DNA of 27,477 nt from CALJIC01 sp039805565 (GCA_039805565.1 JBDLTZ010000021.1:1-27477), one strand, 5' to 3'; counted from the stretch's first letter, positions 1 to 8,212 are shown. Program-made: numbers and translations. The notes: a model not told the origin generated them from the letters alone.

Positions 1-1
1 T

Positions 2-130
2 GGGCGCGTGCTGGGAGTCACCGGTGTCGGCCATACCCTTCACGCGGCCCTCACCCGGGCGTACGAGGTGGCGGACGTGATCAGCTTCCCGGGTATGCAG
101 CTCCGGCGCGATATCGGGGCCAAGGCGTAG
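2..130 (+). CDS. purD: Phosphoribosylamine-glycine ligase, C-terminal end (partial)
   Basis: The window opens inside this gene; only the last 42 codons and a TAG stop are visible. The reading frame begins GRVLGVTGVG and ends with FPGMQLRRDIGAKA. This matches the highly conserved PurD C-terminus, a stretch following the pattern VTA.G..L..A...AYE....I.F.GM..RRDIG.KA. PurD is the cytoplasmic ATP-grasp enzyme that joins 5-phosphoribosylamine to glycine in de novo purine synthesis. The catalytic ATP-grasp domains lie upstream of the window. The gene converges on the minus-strand NACHT-FGE gene with about 60 bp between stop codons. The assignment rests on the tail alone, but the tail is distinctive. 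Confidence 0.85.
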   Translation, partial: GRVLGVTGVGHTLHAALTRAYEVADVISFPGMQLRRDIGAKA

Positions 131-145
131 CGCCGCTGCGCACGA

Positions 146-183
146 CGGGCGGTTGGGGAGCCTCACGCTCTTACGGCCGCCCG
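146..183. terminator. Possible bidirectional hairpin between convergent genes
   Basis: CGGGCGG (146-152) and CCGCCCG (177-183) form a 7-bp inverted repeat with a 24-nt loop in the short gap between purD and the convergent NACHT-FGE gene. There is no T-tract, so termination is suggested only by position. Confidence 0.25.
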
Positions 184-191
184 CCAGCATG

Positions 192-2468
192 TCAGTGCGG
201 GTGCGCCAGTGGTCGCCCGACGACGACGCGGAAGCCGAGGTGGTAGCGCCAGTAGTGCGGTGGCAGATGGCTGCCCCGGTACGTCGCGCGGGCGTTCGTG
301 GCCAGCGAGACGCACGACGAGCCGCGCAGAACGTAGTGTCCGACCTGGTGCTGCGGGAGTGCCGAGCCCGGGTAGCTCGTGTACTCGCTCGCCGTCCACT
401 CCCACACGTTCCCCGTCATGTCGTGGATGCCGTAGCGGCTGACTCCGGCCGGGTAGCAGCCCACCGGCGTGGTGAGCCAGCTCTGCCGACCGTTGGCGGT
501 GTTCGCTCGCCCGGCGTCCCACGCGTCGCCCCATGGGAACACCTGCTTGCGGCGAGCGCCAGGCCCCCAGGTCGCCGCCTTCTCCCACTCCGCCTCGAGC
601 GGCAGCCGCACCACTGTGCCCTGTGGGATCATGCCGGCCCGCGATGCCTCGGTCGTGAGCCAGGCGCAGAAAGCCACCGCATCGTCCCAGGTCACGCCCA
701 CTACCGGGAGCGACGGGTTGTTGAAGCGCGGGTCGTGCCAGTAGTGCGGCCGTGCCCGGTCGGGGTTCGCCTCCAAGAAGCGGGCGTACTCGTGGTTTGT
801 GACCGGGTAGACCCCGATGCGGAACGCCGGCACGTCGATGCGCTGCTGCGGCCCCTCGTCCTCGAAGCCGGCGACGCGAGCGCCGAGCAGGAAGCTGCCG
901 CCCTCAACGTATGCCATCGGGGGGAGAAGCTCATTGAAGCGCGGGTCGCCGAGCTGGCCGAGGAGCAGGCCGGCCCGCACCCGCTCTGGAAGCGGGCTGT
1001 GCTGCGCACCGAGCAGGTCCAGGAGCTCGCACCGTGTGGCGGCAGTGAGATCTTGGGGGCGAGCGTCGGGGTCGAGCTCTTGGAGGAGGGTAGCCCCGAG
1101 GAGCAAGCTGGGGCGCTGGGGCTGGGCACTCTGCGGCTTGTTCCGGACCAGTGGGCCGATGACGGCCGCGCTGCTGCCGGGCTCGCGCGTATCGCGGAGG
1201 CGGACGGCGAGCGCGAGTGCCTCGTGCCATGCCGTGCTTGTGCTGTGGTGGGCAAGGGCCGTGAGCTTGGCGGGCGCGGCGGCGAGGGCGCGCGCGGCCA
1301 GATAGGAGCGCAGCGCGCCATGGGGCATCGTGAGGGTGCCGGGGCCGGAGGGGGCAAGCAGCGAGGCGCGCAGGCAGCGCGCGGCCAGTTCTTCGGTGTG
1401 GCGCACCTCACCCCCCAGCGGCGAGAGCGACTCGAGCAGCAGCTCGATAGCTTCACCCTGTGACAAGCTGACGCTCGCGGGTGCCGCGGCCAGCTCCTGC
1501 AACCTCAGCGCGAGCGGCTGGAGCAGCGCGAGCCGCACCTCGGCGGACGAGAGCGCGGGGAGACCAAGAGCAACACCAAGTGGCGCCTCGTTGCCCCAGC
1601 GGTCAAGGAGCAGGTCGATCAGCTGTGGGTAGAGGCCAGCGCGCGCCTGCGGGAGCGAGCGCCCACCCGCGTCGGCCAGCACACACATCACCAGCGCGAG
1701 CGGCAGTGCGACCACGTCGAGCAGTGGCTCATTCGGCAGCAGGCGCCCCTGGAGGCGCGCGATGCGATCCTGGAGGTCAGGGGCGTCGGGCGCGAGCGCC
1801 GCGTACCAGCGCGCCACGAACTCGTCGATCTGCCCTCGGTCGAGGGGCGGCAGGAGGTACGGCGTGAAGCTGAGCGGCGTGGCGCTCTCGGGCAGGGCCG
1901 CGACGATGTAGCGGTTCGCGGGGTAGCGCTCGGCCAGCGCCTCGACCGAGGCCACGCTCGCGAGGCTGTCGACACCGTCCACGAGCACGAGGCACGCGCC
2001 CTCTTCGAGCGAGCGCATGATCTCGGGCGTGTAGCTCGCGAGCTCCTGCCGGTGCAGGGCTGCGGCGATGAGATCGTCGGGGTCTGAGGGCAGCGCCGCC
2101 TGCCCTGCGAGGTCCAGGAGAATGGGCAGCGGGATCGGATCAAGCCAGTCGCCAGCCAGGCTCGCGGCGGGGTCGAGCTCGCCCGAGGCAGACGCCGCGT
2201 AGGCCAGGGCCAGCCGCCGGAGCGTCGTCGTCTTGCCGCTGCCAAGCGGGGCACGTATGAGCAGGCGCGTCCGCGGGGCGCGTGCCAGGGCAGCAAGCGT
2301 CGGGCGGTGTACTGCGACAGTGGGCAGGTCCTCTGCCGTCGTGTCTGCGTGTGCCAGAGGCCGGTCGACGTAGGTGGTGGCGAGCGAGACGCGCGTGGTC
2401 TGGGTGGGCGTGAGGCCGGCGAGTGAGAGCAGGCGGACCCGATCGGCAAGCGCATGCTGGTAGAACAC
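192..2468 (-). CDS. NACHT-type P-loop NTPase fused to a C-terminal FGE/SUMF1 domain
   Basis: This 758-residue protein has a short N-terminus and then an NTPase module with Walker A APLGSGKTTT (about 73-81) and Walker B CLVLVDGVDS (about 159-168), typical of NACHT/STAND proteins. A helical region follows. The last 240 residues (about 519-758) are a formylglycine-generating-enzyme-like domain (YVEGGSFLLGA, YPVTNHEYARF, RLPLEAEWEKAA, GNVWEWTASEY, LGFRVVVG). Catalytic aerobic FGEs carry a Cys pair near the RGGS motif. Here the stretch reads RGSSCVSLATNAR with a single Cys, so enzymatic activity is doubtful and the C-type-lectin-like fold may serve as a sensor or binding module. The start is GTG, with an in-frame TAG 21 nt upstream and a weak GAAAG ribosome site. 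Related NACHT proteins act in signalling or anti-phage defence, but the specific role here is unknown. Confidence 0.8.
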   Translation of the reverse strand: MFYQHALADRVRLLSLAGLTPTQTTRVSLATTYVDRPLAHADTTAEDLPTVAVHRPTLAALARAPRTRLLIRAPLGSGKTTTLRRLALAYAASASGELDPAASLAGDWLDPIPLPILLDLAGQAALPSDPDDLIAAALHRQELASYTPEIMRSLEEGACLVLVDGVDSLASVASVEALAERYPANRYIVAALPESATPLSFTPYLLPPLDRGQIDEFVARWYAALAPDAPDLQDRIARLQGRLLPNEPLLDVVALPLALVMCVLADAGGRSLPQARAGLYPQLIDLLLDRWGNEAPLGVALGLPALSSAEVRLALLQPLALRLQELAAAPASVSLSQGEAIELLLESLSPLGGEVRHTEELAARCLRASLLAPSGPGTLTMPHGALRSYLAARALAAAPAKLTALAHHSTSTAWHEALALAVRLRDTREPGSSAAVIGPLVRNKPQSAQPQRPSLLLGATLLQELDPDARPQDLTAATRCELLDLLGAQHSPLPERVRAGLLLGQLGDPRFNELLPPMAYVEGGSFLLGARVAGFEDEGPQQRIDVPAFRIGVYPVTNHEYARFLEANPDRARPHYWHDPRFNNPSLPVVGVTWDDAVAFCAWLTTEASRAGMIPQGTVVRLPLEAEWEKAATWGPGARRKQVFPWGDAWDAGRANTANGRQSWLTTPVGCYPAGVSRYGIHDMTGNVWEWTASEYTSYPGSALPQHQVGHYVLRGSSCVSLATNARATYRGSHLPPHYWRYHLGFRVVVGRPLAHPH

Positions 2469-2588
2469 GTCGGGGTGCTTTCGAGACTATGGCGAGACGG
2501 CCATTGGCTAGCTGATCACGGCGTGTGCTTGCTTTGCCGGTCACACGGTGGTGCGAACGGAAGGTATACACGATACGCTGTAAGCTAC

Positions 2589-2597
2589 ACTATAGCA
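2589..2597 (-). promoter_or_regulatory. Candidate extended -10 promoter for the NACHT-FGE gene
   Basis: On the minus strand TGCTATAGT fits the extended -10 form TGnTATAAT. It sits about 120 bp upstream of the GTG start, in a locally AT-rich patch of an otherwise GC-rich intergenic region (2469-2699). No convincing -35 box is visible. Confidence 0.3.
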
Positions 2598-2645
2598 TAC
2601 TTTTCTTAGCCGGGCCGTGCTCGTACATAGACTCTGGCGAGCACG

Positions 2646-2681
2646 CACGAGGGCTGCGGCTTCATCGCCGCAGCCCTCGTG
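2646..2681 (-). terminator. Strong hairpin after the EF-G-like gene
   Basis: CACGAGGGCTGCGGC (2646-2660) pairs perfectly with 2667-2681, giving a 15-bp stem with a 6-nt loop. It lies 19 bp past the TAA stop of the EF-G-like gene. No T-run follows on the minus strand, so it may be a non-canonical terminator or an mRNA 3'-end stabiliser. Confidence 0.6.
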
Positions 2682-2699
2682 ATCGTGTGGAGGTGGCGC

Positions 2700-4802
2700 T
2701 TACCCGGAGGCGTGCTCCTTCTTCATCATCTCAACGAGGCCCTGCGCCAGATGGGACGGCACATCCTCGTAGTGGTCGAACTGCATCGAGAAGCGGCCGC
2801 GCCCCTGCGTGATCGAACGCAGGTCGGTGGCGTAGCGCTGGACCTCGGCCAGCGGCACCTGTGCAGTGACGGTCGTGCGTCCGTTGCCGTCCGGCATCAT
2901 ACCCATGACACGGCCGCGGCGGGTGTTCATATCGCTCATGATGTCGCCGGCGTACTGCTCGGGGACTATGATCTCGAGCATGTAGATCGGCTCCATGATC
3001 ACCGGCTGGGCCTTCTGGGCAGCGATCTTAAAGGCCTCGTGGCCCGCGATCTGGAAGGCGATATCCTTGCTGTCCACGGGGTGCATTTTGCCATCGAACA
3101 GCTCGACGCGCACATCCACAACCTGGTTGCCAGAGATCACGCCCTCGTGCATGGCCGCGCGGACGCCCTTCTCCACCGAGGGGATGAACGAGCGGTCGAT
3201 CACGCCGCCGACGATCGCGTTGACGAACTCGAGCGAGTCCTCGCGCGCCGGGTCGAAGGTGAGCGGCTCGATGCGGATGGTGACATCGGCGAACTGGCCG
3301 GCGCCGCCGGTCTGCTTCTTGTGGCGGTACTGTGCCTCGGCCTTGCCGCGGATCGTCTCGCGGTAGGGGATGCGCGGCAGCTCCAGATCCACGTCCACCG
3401 CGTACTTGCGCTTCATGCGCTCGGCGATGATCGCCAGGTGGGACTCGCCCAGGCCGGAGATCAGCGTCTCGCCGGTCTGCGGGTCGCGGCTCATGCGGAT
3501 GCTGGGGTCCTCCTCGATCACGTGGTGCAGCGCCACGCCGAGCTTGTCAAGATCGGCGCGCGTCTTCGGCTTGACCGTGGCCGTGTAGGCGATTGCCGGG
3601 AAGGGGATCGGCGCGAGCTGGAGCGGGCGGTCATGGCTGCAGAGCGTATCGTTGGTGTTGATATCGCCGAGCTTAGTAGCCACGCCGATGTCGCCGGGCC
3701 CGATAGAGGCCACGGGCGTCTGCTCCTTCCCCTTCACAAGGTAGAGCTGGCCAATCCGCTCGTCCTTGCGGGTGCGCGGGTTGTAGACGCTGGAGTTGGC
3801 GTGCAGCTCGCCGCTGAAGACGCGGACATAGCTGATCTTGCCGTAGGGGTCCACCAGGGTCTTGAACACCAGCGCCGCCAGCGGCCCGGCGGCCTTGGCC
3901 TGCAGGGCGAAGTCCTTCCCGGCAAGCAGGTCTGTGGTGGGCACGGGCGTGCGCGCGGCCGACGGGATGCTGTCCAGGATGCCGTTGAGCAGCTGGGGCA
4001 TTCCGGAGACCTCGAGCGCCGAGCCGCAGAAGACCGGCACGATCGAATGGTTGGCGATCCCGGCGCGCAGGCCGCGGTTCAGCTCCTCCTGAGTCAGCGC
4101 ATCGGCGCCGCCCTCGAGGTACTTCTCGATCAGGTCATCGTTGGTGGCGGCGATCTTGTCGATCAGGCGCTCGCGCCACTCTTGCTCGAGGCCGAGGAGA
4201 TGCTCGGGGATGTCCGCCTCGACGAAGCCGCCGTCGTGCTGCGGGGAGACCAGCCAGGCGCGCTGCTTGCGCAGCGAGATGATCCCCTTGAACTCGCGGT
4301 TCTCGACGATCGGGATCTGCATGGGGATGACGGCGGCGTCCAGCAGCTCCTGAGCCTGCTCGATGCAGTGGAAGAAGTTCGCGTTGTCGCGGTCGAGCTT
4401 GTTGATGAAGAGGATGCGTGGGACCTCAGCCGCCCCGGTGACCTCCCAGGCCAGCTCGGTGCCCACCTCGACGCCGGCAGCGGCGTCCATGACGATGACT
4501 GCGCCGTCAAGCACGCGGGCCACCGTGGCCATCTCGCCGGCCAGGTCCGCGTATCCGGGGACGTCGATGATGTTGAGCTTGTTGTTCTCCCACTCGACGG
4601 GTGCCACGCTCATGTTGATCGACATGCGGCGCCGCTGCTCGTCCGGGTCGTAGTCGGAGACGGTGCTGCCGTCCTCGACGCGCCCCGCGCGGGTGATGGC
4701 CTTGGCGGTGAGCAGCAGCGCTTCCGTCAGCGTGGTCTTCCCGCTGCCGCCGTGGCCGAAGAGTCCGATAGTATGGATGAGGTCGGGTCCGTACGCGCGC
4801 AT
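2700..4802 (-). CDS. Elongation factor G-like GTPase (EF-G2 type)
   Basis: The 700-residue translation has full EF-G architecture: an N-terminal GTPase domain, domain II, and C-terminal EF-G domains III-V. It belongs to the divergent EF-G-like class rather than canonical FusA. The P-loop is GHGGSGKTT (16-24) instead of GHIDAGKTT, switch I has DEQRRRMSINMS, and the G3 motif is DVPGYAD (80-86), with Tyr84 where canonical EF-G has the catalytic His of DTPGHVD. G4 is NKLDRD. FusA2/EF-G2 homologues share this GYAD motif and are generally not the main translocase; their role is poorly defined. ATG start with AGGAC about 6 nt upstream. It is transcribed from the candidate promoter at 4973-5000 with a leader of about 165 nt. 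Confidence 0.88.
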   Translation of the reverse strand: MRAYGPDLIHTIGLFGHGGSGKTTLTEALLLTAKAITRAGRVEDGSTVSDYDPDEQRRRMSINMSVAPVEWENNKLNIIDVPGYADLAGEMATVARVLDGAVIVMDAAAGVEVGTELAWEVTGAAEVPRILFINKLDRDNANFFHCIEQAQELLDAAVIPMQIPIVENREFKGIISLRKQRAWLVSPQHDGGFVEADIPEHLLGLEQEWRERLIDKIAATNDDLIEKYLEGGADALTQEELNRGLRAGIANHSIVPVFCGSALEVSGMPQLLNGILDSIPSAARTPVPTTDLLAGKDFALQAKAAGPLAALVFKTLVDPYGKISYVRVFSGELHANSSVYNPRTRKDERIGQLYLVKGKEQTPVASIGPGDIGVATKLGDINTNDTLCSHDRPLQLAPIPFPAIAYTATVKPKTRADLDKLGVALHHVIEEDPSIRMSRDPQTGETLISGLGESHLAIIAERMKRKYAVDVDLELPRIPYRETIRGKAEAQYRHKKQTGGAGQFADVTIRIEPLTFDPAREDSLEFVNAIVGGVIDRSFIPSVEKGVRAAMHEGVISGNQVVDVRVELFDGKMHPVDSKDIAFQIAGHEAFKIAAQKAQPVIMEPIYMLEIIVPEQYAGDIMSDMNTRRGRVMGMMPDGNGRTTVTAQVPLAEVQRYATDLRSITQGRGRFSMQFDHYEDVPSHLAQGLVEMMKKEHASG

Positions 4803-4972
4803 ACCGTCCTGTCCCTTTCTGGTGATCGGCCTCGATCACATCAAAACGGCGATCCCTCGGTGGGGGAGGGATCTTTGAGGTTGCGCCAGGCTCAAGTCGC
4901 GCCGGAGGTTCCCGGGGCCGATGGGCCCCGCGCCATGCCGGCGCGGGCCTGTGTCTGGTGGGTTATGTGGGT
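4803..4972 (-). other. Structured 5' leader of the EF-G-like gene
   Basis: Between the candidate promoter and the ATG lie about 165 nt rich in inverted repeats. These include a GC-rich nested hairpin at about 4910-4953 (arms CCCGCGCC/GGCGCGGG) and GATCCCT/AGGGATC (4851-4857 with 4867-4873), which on the minus strand is followed by GCCGTTTTG. The second element resembles a weak attenuator, but no known riboswitch core was recognised. Confidence 0.35.
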
Positions 4973-5000
4973 ATTATAGACAATTTGTGTGAAGGGTCAA
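4973..5000 (-). promoter_or_regulatory. Near-consensus sigma70-type promoter for the EF-G-like gene
   Basis: Reading the minus strand, TTGACC (plus 4995-5000) is followed after 16 nt by a perfect TATAAT (plus 4973-4978). It lies in a conspicuously AT-rich stretch of the divergent intergenic region and points toward the EF-G-like gene. Confidence 0.65.
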
Positions 5001-5017
5001 TCATTGTTATGGATGTA

Positions 5018-5035
5018 TTGTGTAACATGCCACAA
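5018..5035. promoter_or_regulatory. CRP/FNR-spaced palindrome in the divergent intergenic region
   Basis: TTGTG (5018-5022) and CACAA (5031-5035) are separated by 8 nt. The geometry TGTG-N8-CACA is that of CRP-family half-sites. It lies just upstream of the EF-G-like promoter and about 115 bp before the sugar dehydrogenase start, so it could serve either gene. A regulator assignment is inference only. Confidence 0.3.
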
Positions 5036-5149
5036 CATTCGGCGGCGCTTTCTCCACCGGCCGCCGTGATGCAGCCGTTATGCTCCGGGCTGCAGAGATG
5101 GAGACGAGCGGGTAGACTTCAAGCATCACCATGTGGAGGATCGCGAATA

Positions 5150-7279
5150 ATGCACCGTCTTCTCAGCATCGCTCTCCTGACTCTGCTGCTGGTCGCCATC
5201 CCGGCGCCGCCCGCCGCGGCCGTCGTGCCGGCCGAATTCTCCGACTCGCTCGTGGCAAACGTAGGCCAGCCCACGTCGCTGGCCTTCACCCCTGACGGGC
5301 GCCTGCTGATCACGACCCAGCCGGGGGCGCTGCGCGTGTACCGAGCCGGCGTGCTGCTCCCACAGCCGGCACTCTCGCTGGGCGCGAGGGTGTGCGCCAA
5401 CTCCGAGCGCGGCCTGCTCGGTATGGCGTTGGACCCCGGCTTCGCCGAGAATGGCCATCTGTATCTGTTCTACACCTTTAACAAGCATGGCGTCTGCCCC
5501 GAGTCCTCTCCGAGCAGCCCGAGCAACCCCGTGAACCGGGTGTCGCGCTTCACCATATCCGGCGACACGGTGGACCCTACGAGCGAGCTGGTGCTTGTGG
5601 ACAACATGCCCTCGCCGAACGGCAACCACAACGCCGGCGATCTGTTCGTGGGCAAGGACGGCTACCTCTATATCAGCATCGGCGACGGCGGCTGCGACTA
5701 CGCTCTTGACAGCGGCTGCGCCGGTTCGAACGATGCCGCGCGCGACACGCACGTGCTCATCGGGAAGATCCTGCGGATCACGCGCGACGGCGCCATCCCG
5801 CCGGGAAACCCGCACCAGAACCCCGCCACCACCGCGCGCTGCAACGTGAACGGGCGCACCGACGCGGGCAAGACATGCCGCGAGATCTTCGCCACCGGCC
5901 TGCGCAATCCGTTTCGCATAGCGGCCGATCCAGACGCGGTCGGCACGCGCTTCTTCATCAACGACGTGGGCCAGGGAGCGTGGGAGGAGATCGACGAGGG
6001 AGTGGCGGGCGCAGACTACGGCTGGCCGTGGCGCGAGGGGCCGTGTGCGAATTCGGTGCGCTGCTCGCCGCCCTTCCAGACCCCTGTCGGGCTGACGAAC
6101 CCGGTCTACGCCTACAACCACCAGGCCAGCACACCGAGCTGCAGCTCGATCACCGGCGGTGCCTTCGTCCCGCATGACTCGGGCTGGCCCGATGCGTACC
6201 TCGGCGCGTACCTGTACGGGGACTACGGCTGTGGTAAGATCGTGCGCCTCACGCCCGGTAGCTCGGGTGGATTCGGGCTGACGCCCGCCGACTTCGCTAC
6301 CGGCCTTGGCGGCAGCAGCGCCGTCCACCTGACGTTCGGCCCCTCGGCGCGCGGCACGTCGCTGTACTACACCACCTACACGGCTGGCGGGCAGGTGCGG
6401 CGTATCGACTCGCTACAGAGCCAGAATCGCCCACCCACGGCCAGCGCGACCGCCACCCCGCGCTTCACCGCCGGATTGAGCCTGACAGTGAGCTTCGACG
6501 CGCGCGCCAGCAGGGACGTGGACGGCGACCCGCTGACCTTTGCCTGGGCCTTCGGCGACGGTGCAACCGGGAGCGGATCAACCACCAGCCATACCTACAC
6601 CAGCCCCGGCACCTACAGCGCCGCGCTGACCGTGAGCGACGGGCGCGGCGGAGTCTCGTCGCCGCTTACGCTGCGGATTGACGTGGGCAATACCCCGCCC
6701 ACGGCCGTGATAACGGAGCCGTCGACATCGGCGACCTTCGCAGTAGGAGAGGCGATCACCCTGCGGGCGAGCGCGAACGACGCGCAGGACGTTCAGCCGC
6801 CGTCACTGAGCTGGGAGGTGCTGCTGCGCCACAATGACCACACCCACCCGTACGTGAGCGGCACGGGTCCAGAGCTGACGCTGACGGGGCCGGCACCCGA
6901 GGACCTGCCGGCGGCTTGGAGCAGCTCTCTCGAGGTGCGTCTCACCGCCACCGACTCAACTGGCCTCCAGACCACAGTGACACGCGAGATCCAGCCGCGG
7001 ACGGTGGAGCTGACGCTGGCGAGTGAGCCGCCCGGCCTGCAGCTGGAGGTCTCGGGCACGCTGGTGACAACGCCCGCCGTGGTGACCTCGTGGGAGGGGT
7101 GGGGGCTGCGGGTGGCAGCGCACACACAGCCAGGACCCGATGGGCTGTGGTACGCGCTGGAGCGCTGGGAGCAAGGTGGTGAGGCCACGCAGACGATCGT
7201 GACGCCGGATGCGCCCGCGAACTACACGGCGGTGTTCGAGCCGACGCATGTTTCGCTGCTGCCGGTGGTGAGCCGCTAG
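5150..7279 (+). CDS. Secreted PQQ-type glucose/sorbosone dehydrogenase-like protein with PKD domain
   Basis: The chosen ATG (5150) has GGAGGA nine nt upstream and opens with a clear signal peptide (MHRLLSIALLTLLLVAIP, cleavage near AAA-VVP), giving 709 residues. Residues about 30-420 form a soluble glucose/sorbosone dehydrogenase-type beta-propeller: SLAFTPDGRLLI, ERGLLGMALDPGF, NHNAGDLFVGKDGYLYISIG (family NHN-G motif with the likely catalytic His), ATGLRNPFRIA, and NDVGQGAWEEID. A PKD domain follows (about 425-520; FAWAFGDGATG, HTYTSPGTYSAALTVSD), then one or two Ig-like/bacterial-repeat segments. The C-terminus ends VSLLPVVSR, resembling the short LPLV-type tails common on Chloroflexota exported proteins. 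The likely role is extracellular sugar or aldose oxidation with PQQ, or simply a propeller with binding function. The longer in-frame extension upstream to 4958 lacks a signal peptide at its start and is rejected. Confidence 0.85.
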   Translation: MHRLLSIALLTLLLVAIPAPPAAAVVPAEFSDSLVANVGQPTSLAFTPDGRLLITTQPGALRVYRAGVLLPQPALSLGARVCANSERGLLGMALDPGFAENGHLYLFYTFNKHGVCPESSPSSPSNPVNRVSRFTISGDTVDPTSELVLVDNMPSPNGNHNAGDLFVGKDGYLYISIGDGGCDYALDSGCAGSNDAARDTHVLIGKILRITRDGAIPPGNPHQNPATTARCNVNGRTDAGKTCREIFATGLRNPFRIAADPDAVGTRFFINDVGQGAWEEIDEGVAGADYGWPWREGPCANSVRCSPPFQTPVGLTNPVYAYNHQASTPSCSSITGGAFVPHDSGWPDAYLGAYLYGDYGCGKIVRLTPGSSGGFGLTPADFATGLGGSSAVHLTFGPSARGTSLYYTTYTAGGQVRRIDSLQSQNRPPTASATATPRFTAGLSLTVSFDARASRDVDGDPLTFAWAFGDGATGSGSTTSHTYTSPGTYSAALTVSDGRGGVSSPLTLRIDVGNTPPTAVITEPSTSATFAVGEAITLRASANDAQDVQPPSLSWEVLLRHNDHTHPYVSGTGPELTLTGPAPEDLPAAWSSSLEVRLTATDSTGLQTTVTREIQPRTVELTLASEPPGLQLEVSGTLVTTPAVVTSWEGWGLRVAAHTQPGPDGLWYALERWEQGGEATQTIVTPDAPANYTAVFEPTHVSLLPVVSR

Positions 7280-7698
7280 ACGCGCACGCTCTACCTGGGC
7301 GTGCCGCACTACATAACGAGCCGACTGCGCTCGCTGTTTCTGGAGACCTACCAGTACGCCGTCTTCGACCTGCGCCGGTCCGACCCGGCGCACATCCAGC
7401 GGCGGGGCCGCGGCTCAGCGGGCGGATCGTGGACGGCGGCTCACCAGCCGAGCTGTTCGGCACCCTGTTCTGGGCCGGCGACCAGCTTGTCATCTGGGAC
7501 GTCAACGACGGTATTACGTCCCAGGTGACAGCCATGGTCTGCGGGGGTCACTCGGGCTTCACTCTGAACCACAGCGATATCGGCGGCTGCACGACCCTGA
7601 CGAGCCCGATCCGTACCCACCACGGGAATGGGCGGATGTACGGCGATGCTGCCGAGGGCGGGGTCGTGACGCTCGGCGCCCCGTTCGGGCTCGCGTAG
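7280..7698 (+). pseudogene. Frameshifted remnant of an unidentified gene
   Basis: Directly after the dehydrogenase TAG, and in the same frame, protein-like sequence continues (TLYLGVPHYITSR, then LETYQYAVFDLRRSDPAHIQ) to about 7400. The plausible reading then shifts to another frame and continues (RLSGRIVDGGSPAELFGTLF, then WDVNDGITSQVTAMVCGG) to a TAG at 7696-7698. Neither part has a good ribosome site. This looks like a single decayed ORF with a frameshift near 7395-7410, or a sequencing indel. I do not recognise the family. The context suggests it once extended or followed the secreted dehydrogenase. Confidence 0.45.
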
Positions 7699-7861
7699 TT
7701 GGCCGCGATGGTGGGCGCCGTCGTGCCGGGAGGACAGCCACGGACAGTTGCCTCTACACCTCCCCTACACCGCTTCGAACTTTCCCTGCCGCGCCTACCC
7801 CACCTGCCCGACATCGTGGCGAGAAGAGATTTGCACCTCCTGTGCACCCCACCTGCGCCAC

Positions 7862-8002
7862 TTAGAGTATTTGTGGAGTATATGTGAAGGGTTTGTGTGT
7901 CGTTTGCGCAACAATTACGCTTGTAAAGACAACAAAACCGATGCATTTAACTGTTGCAGTTTTTGTAAAGCAAAGATATAGCATTTGTGTTGTCAAAATA
8001 TG
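7862..8002 (+). promoter_or_regulatory. AT-rich control region upstream of the bch block
   Basis: An abrupt AT-rich island in GC-rich surroundings carries several dyads: TGT-N12-ACA at 7896-7913 within TTGTGTGTCG..CGCAACAA, TTGT-N7-ACAA at 7921-7935, and TTGC-N12-GCAA at 7954-7973. Repeated TGTTG words run up to the -35 box at 8003. These look like operator sites for the photosynthesis operon. The cognate regulator cannot be named from the sequence. The stretch 7699-7861 shows no convincing gene. Confidence 0.45.
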
Positions 8003-8030
8003 TTGAAACCTCGATATCTTGTGCTATACT
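8003..8030 (+). promoter_or_regulatory. Sigma70-type promoter of the bacteriochlorophyll operon
   Basis: TTGAAA (8003-8008), a 16-nt spacer and TATACT (8025-8030) form a good promoter facing BCD transporter 1. It implies a start near 8037 and a leader of about 175 nt before the ATG at 8213. No known riboswitch was recognised in that leader. Confidence 0.6.
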
Positions 8031-8212
8031 CCAGTTACGAAATCCACGCGATACTGACGGCCACGCTGTATAGCTGATGAGCTCGCCAGGATCCTTACGG
8101 GCAAGCCTGCTCGAAGGTTCTTTCGCCGTGCCTTGAAGACTATTTTTGCGCTGCCGTAGTACAGACACCGCACTACAACCGTAACCCCCTCGACACTTGA
8201 AAGAGGCTCGCG

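Noticed and set aside
192..330. FGE C-terminus as a variable region of a diversity-generating retroelement
   Set aside because: The fold is one used by such systems, but no reverse transcriptase and no template copy of this stretch are visible in the window.
153..1463. Long plus-strand reading frame opposite the NACHT-FGE gene
   Set aside because: It is an Arg/Ala/Val-rich antisense shadow; the minus strand encodes recognisable domains over the same DNA.
2679..4979. 766-codon plus-strand reading frame opposite the EF-G-like gene
   Set aside because: Antisense shadow of a well-recognised GTPase; the translation has no domain character.
7896..7913. Definite PpsR operator
   Set aside because: TGT-N12-ACA is short and expected by chance in AT-rich DNA, and a PpsR regulator in this lineage is not established; kept only as a candidate dyad.
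8037..8212. Riboswitch (for example cobalamin) in the bch operon leader
   Set aside because: No recognisable conserved riboswitch core is present; only weak local structure is seen.
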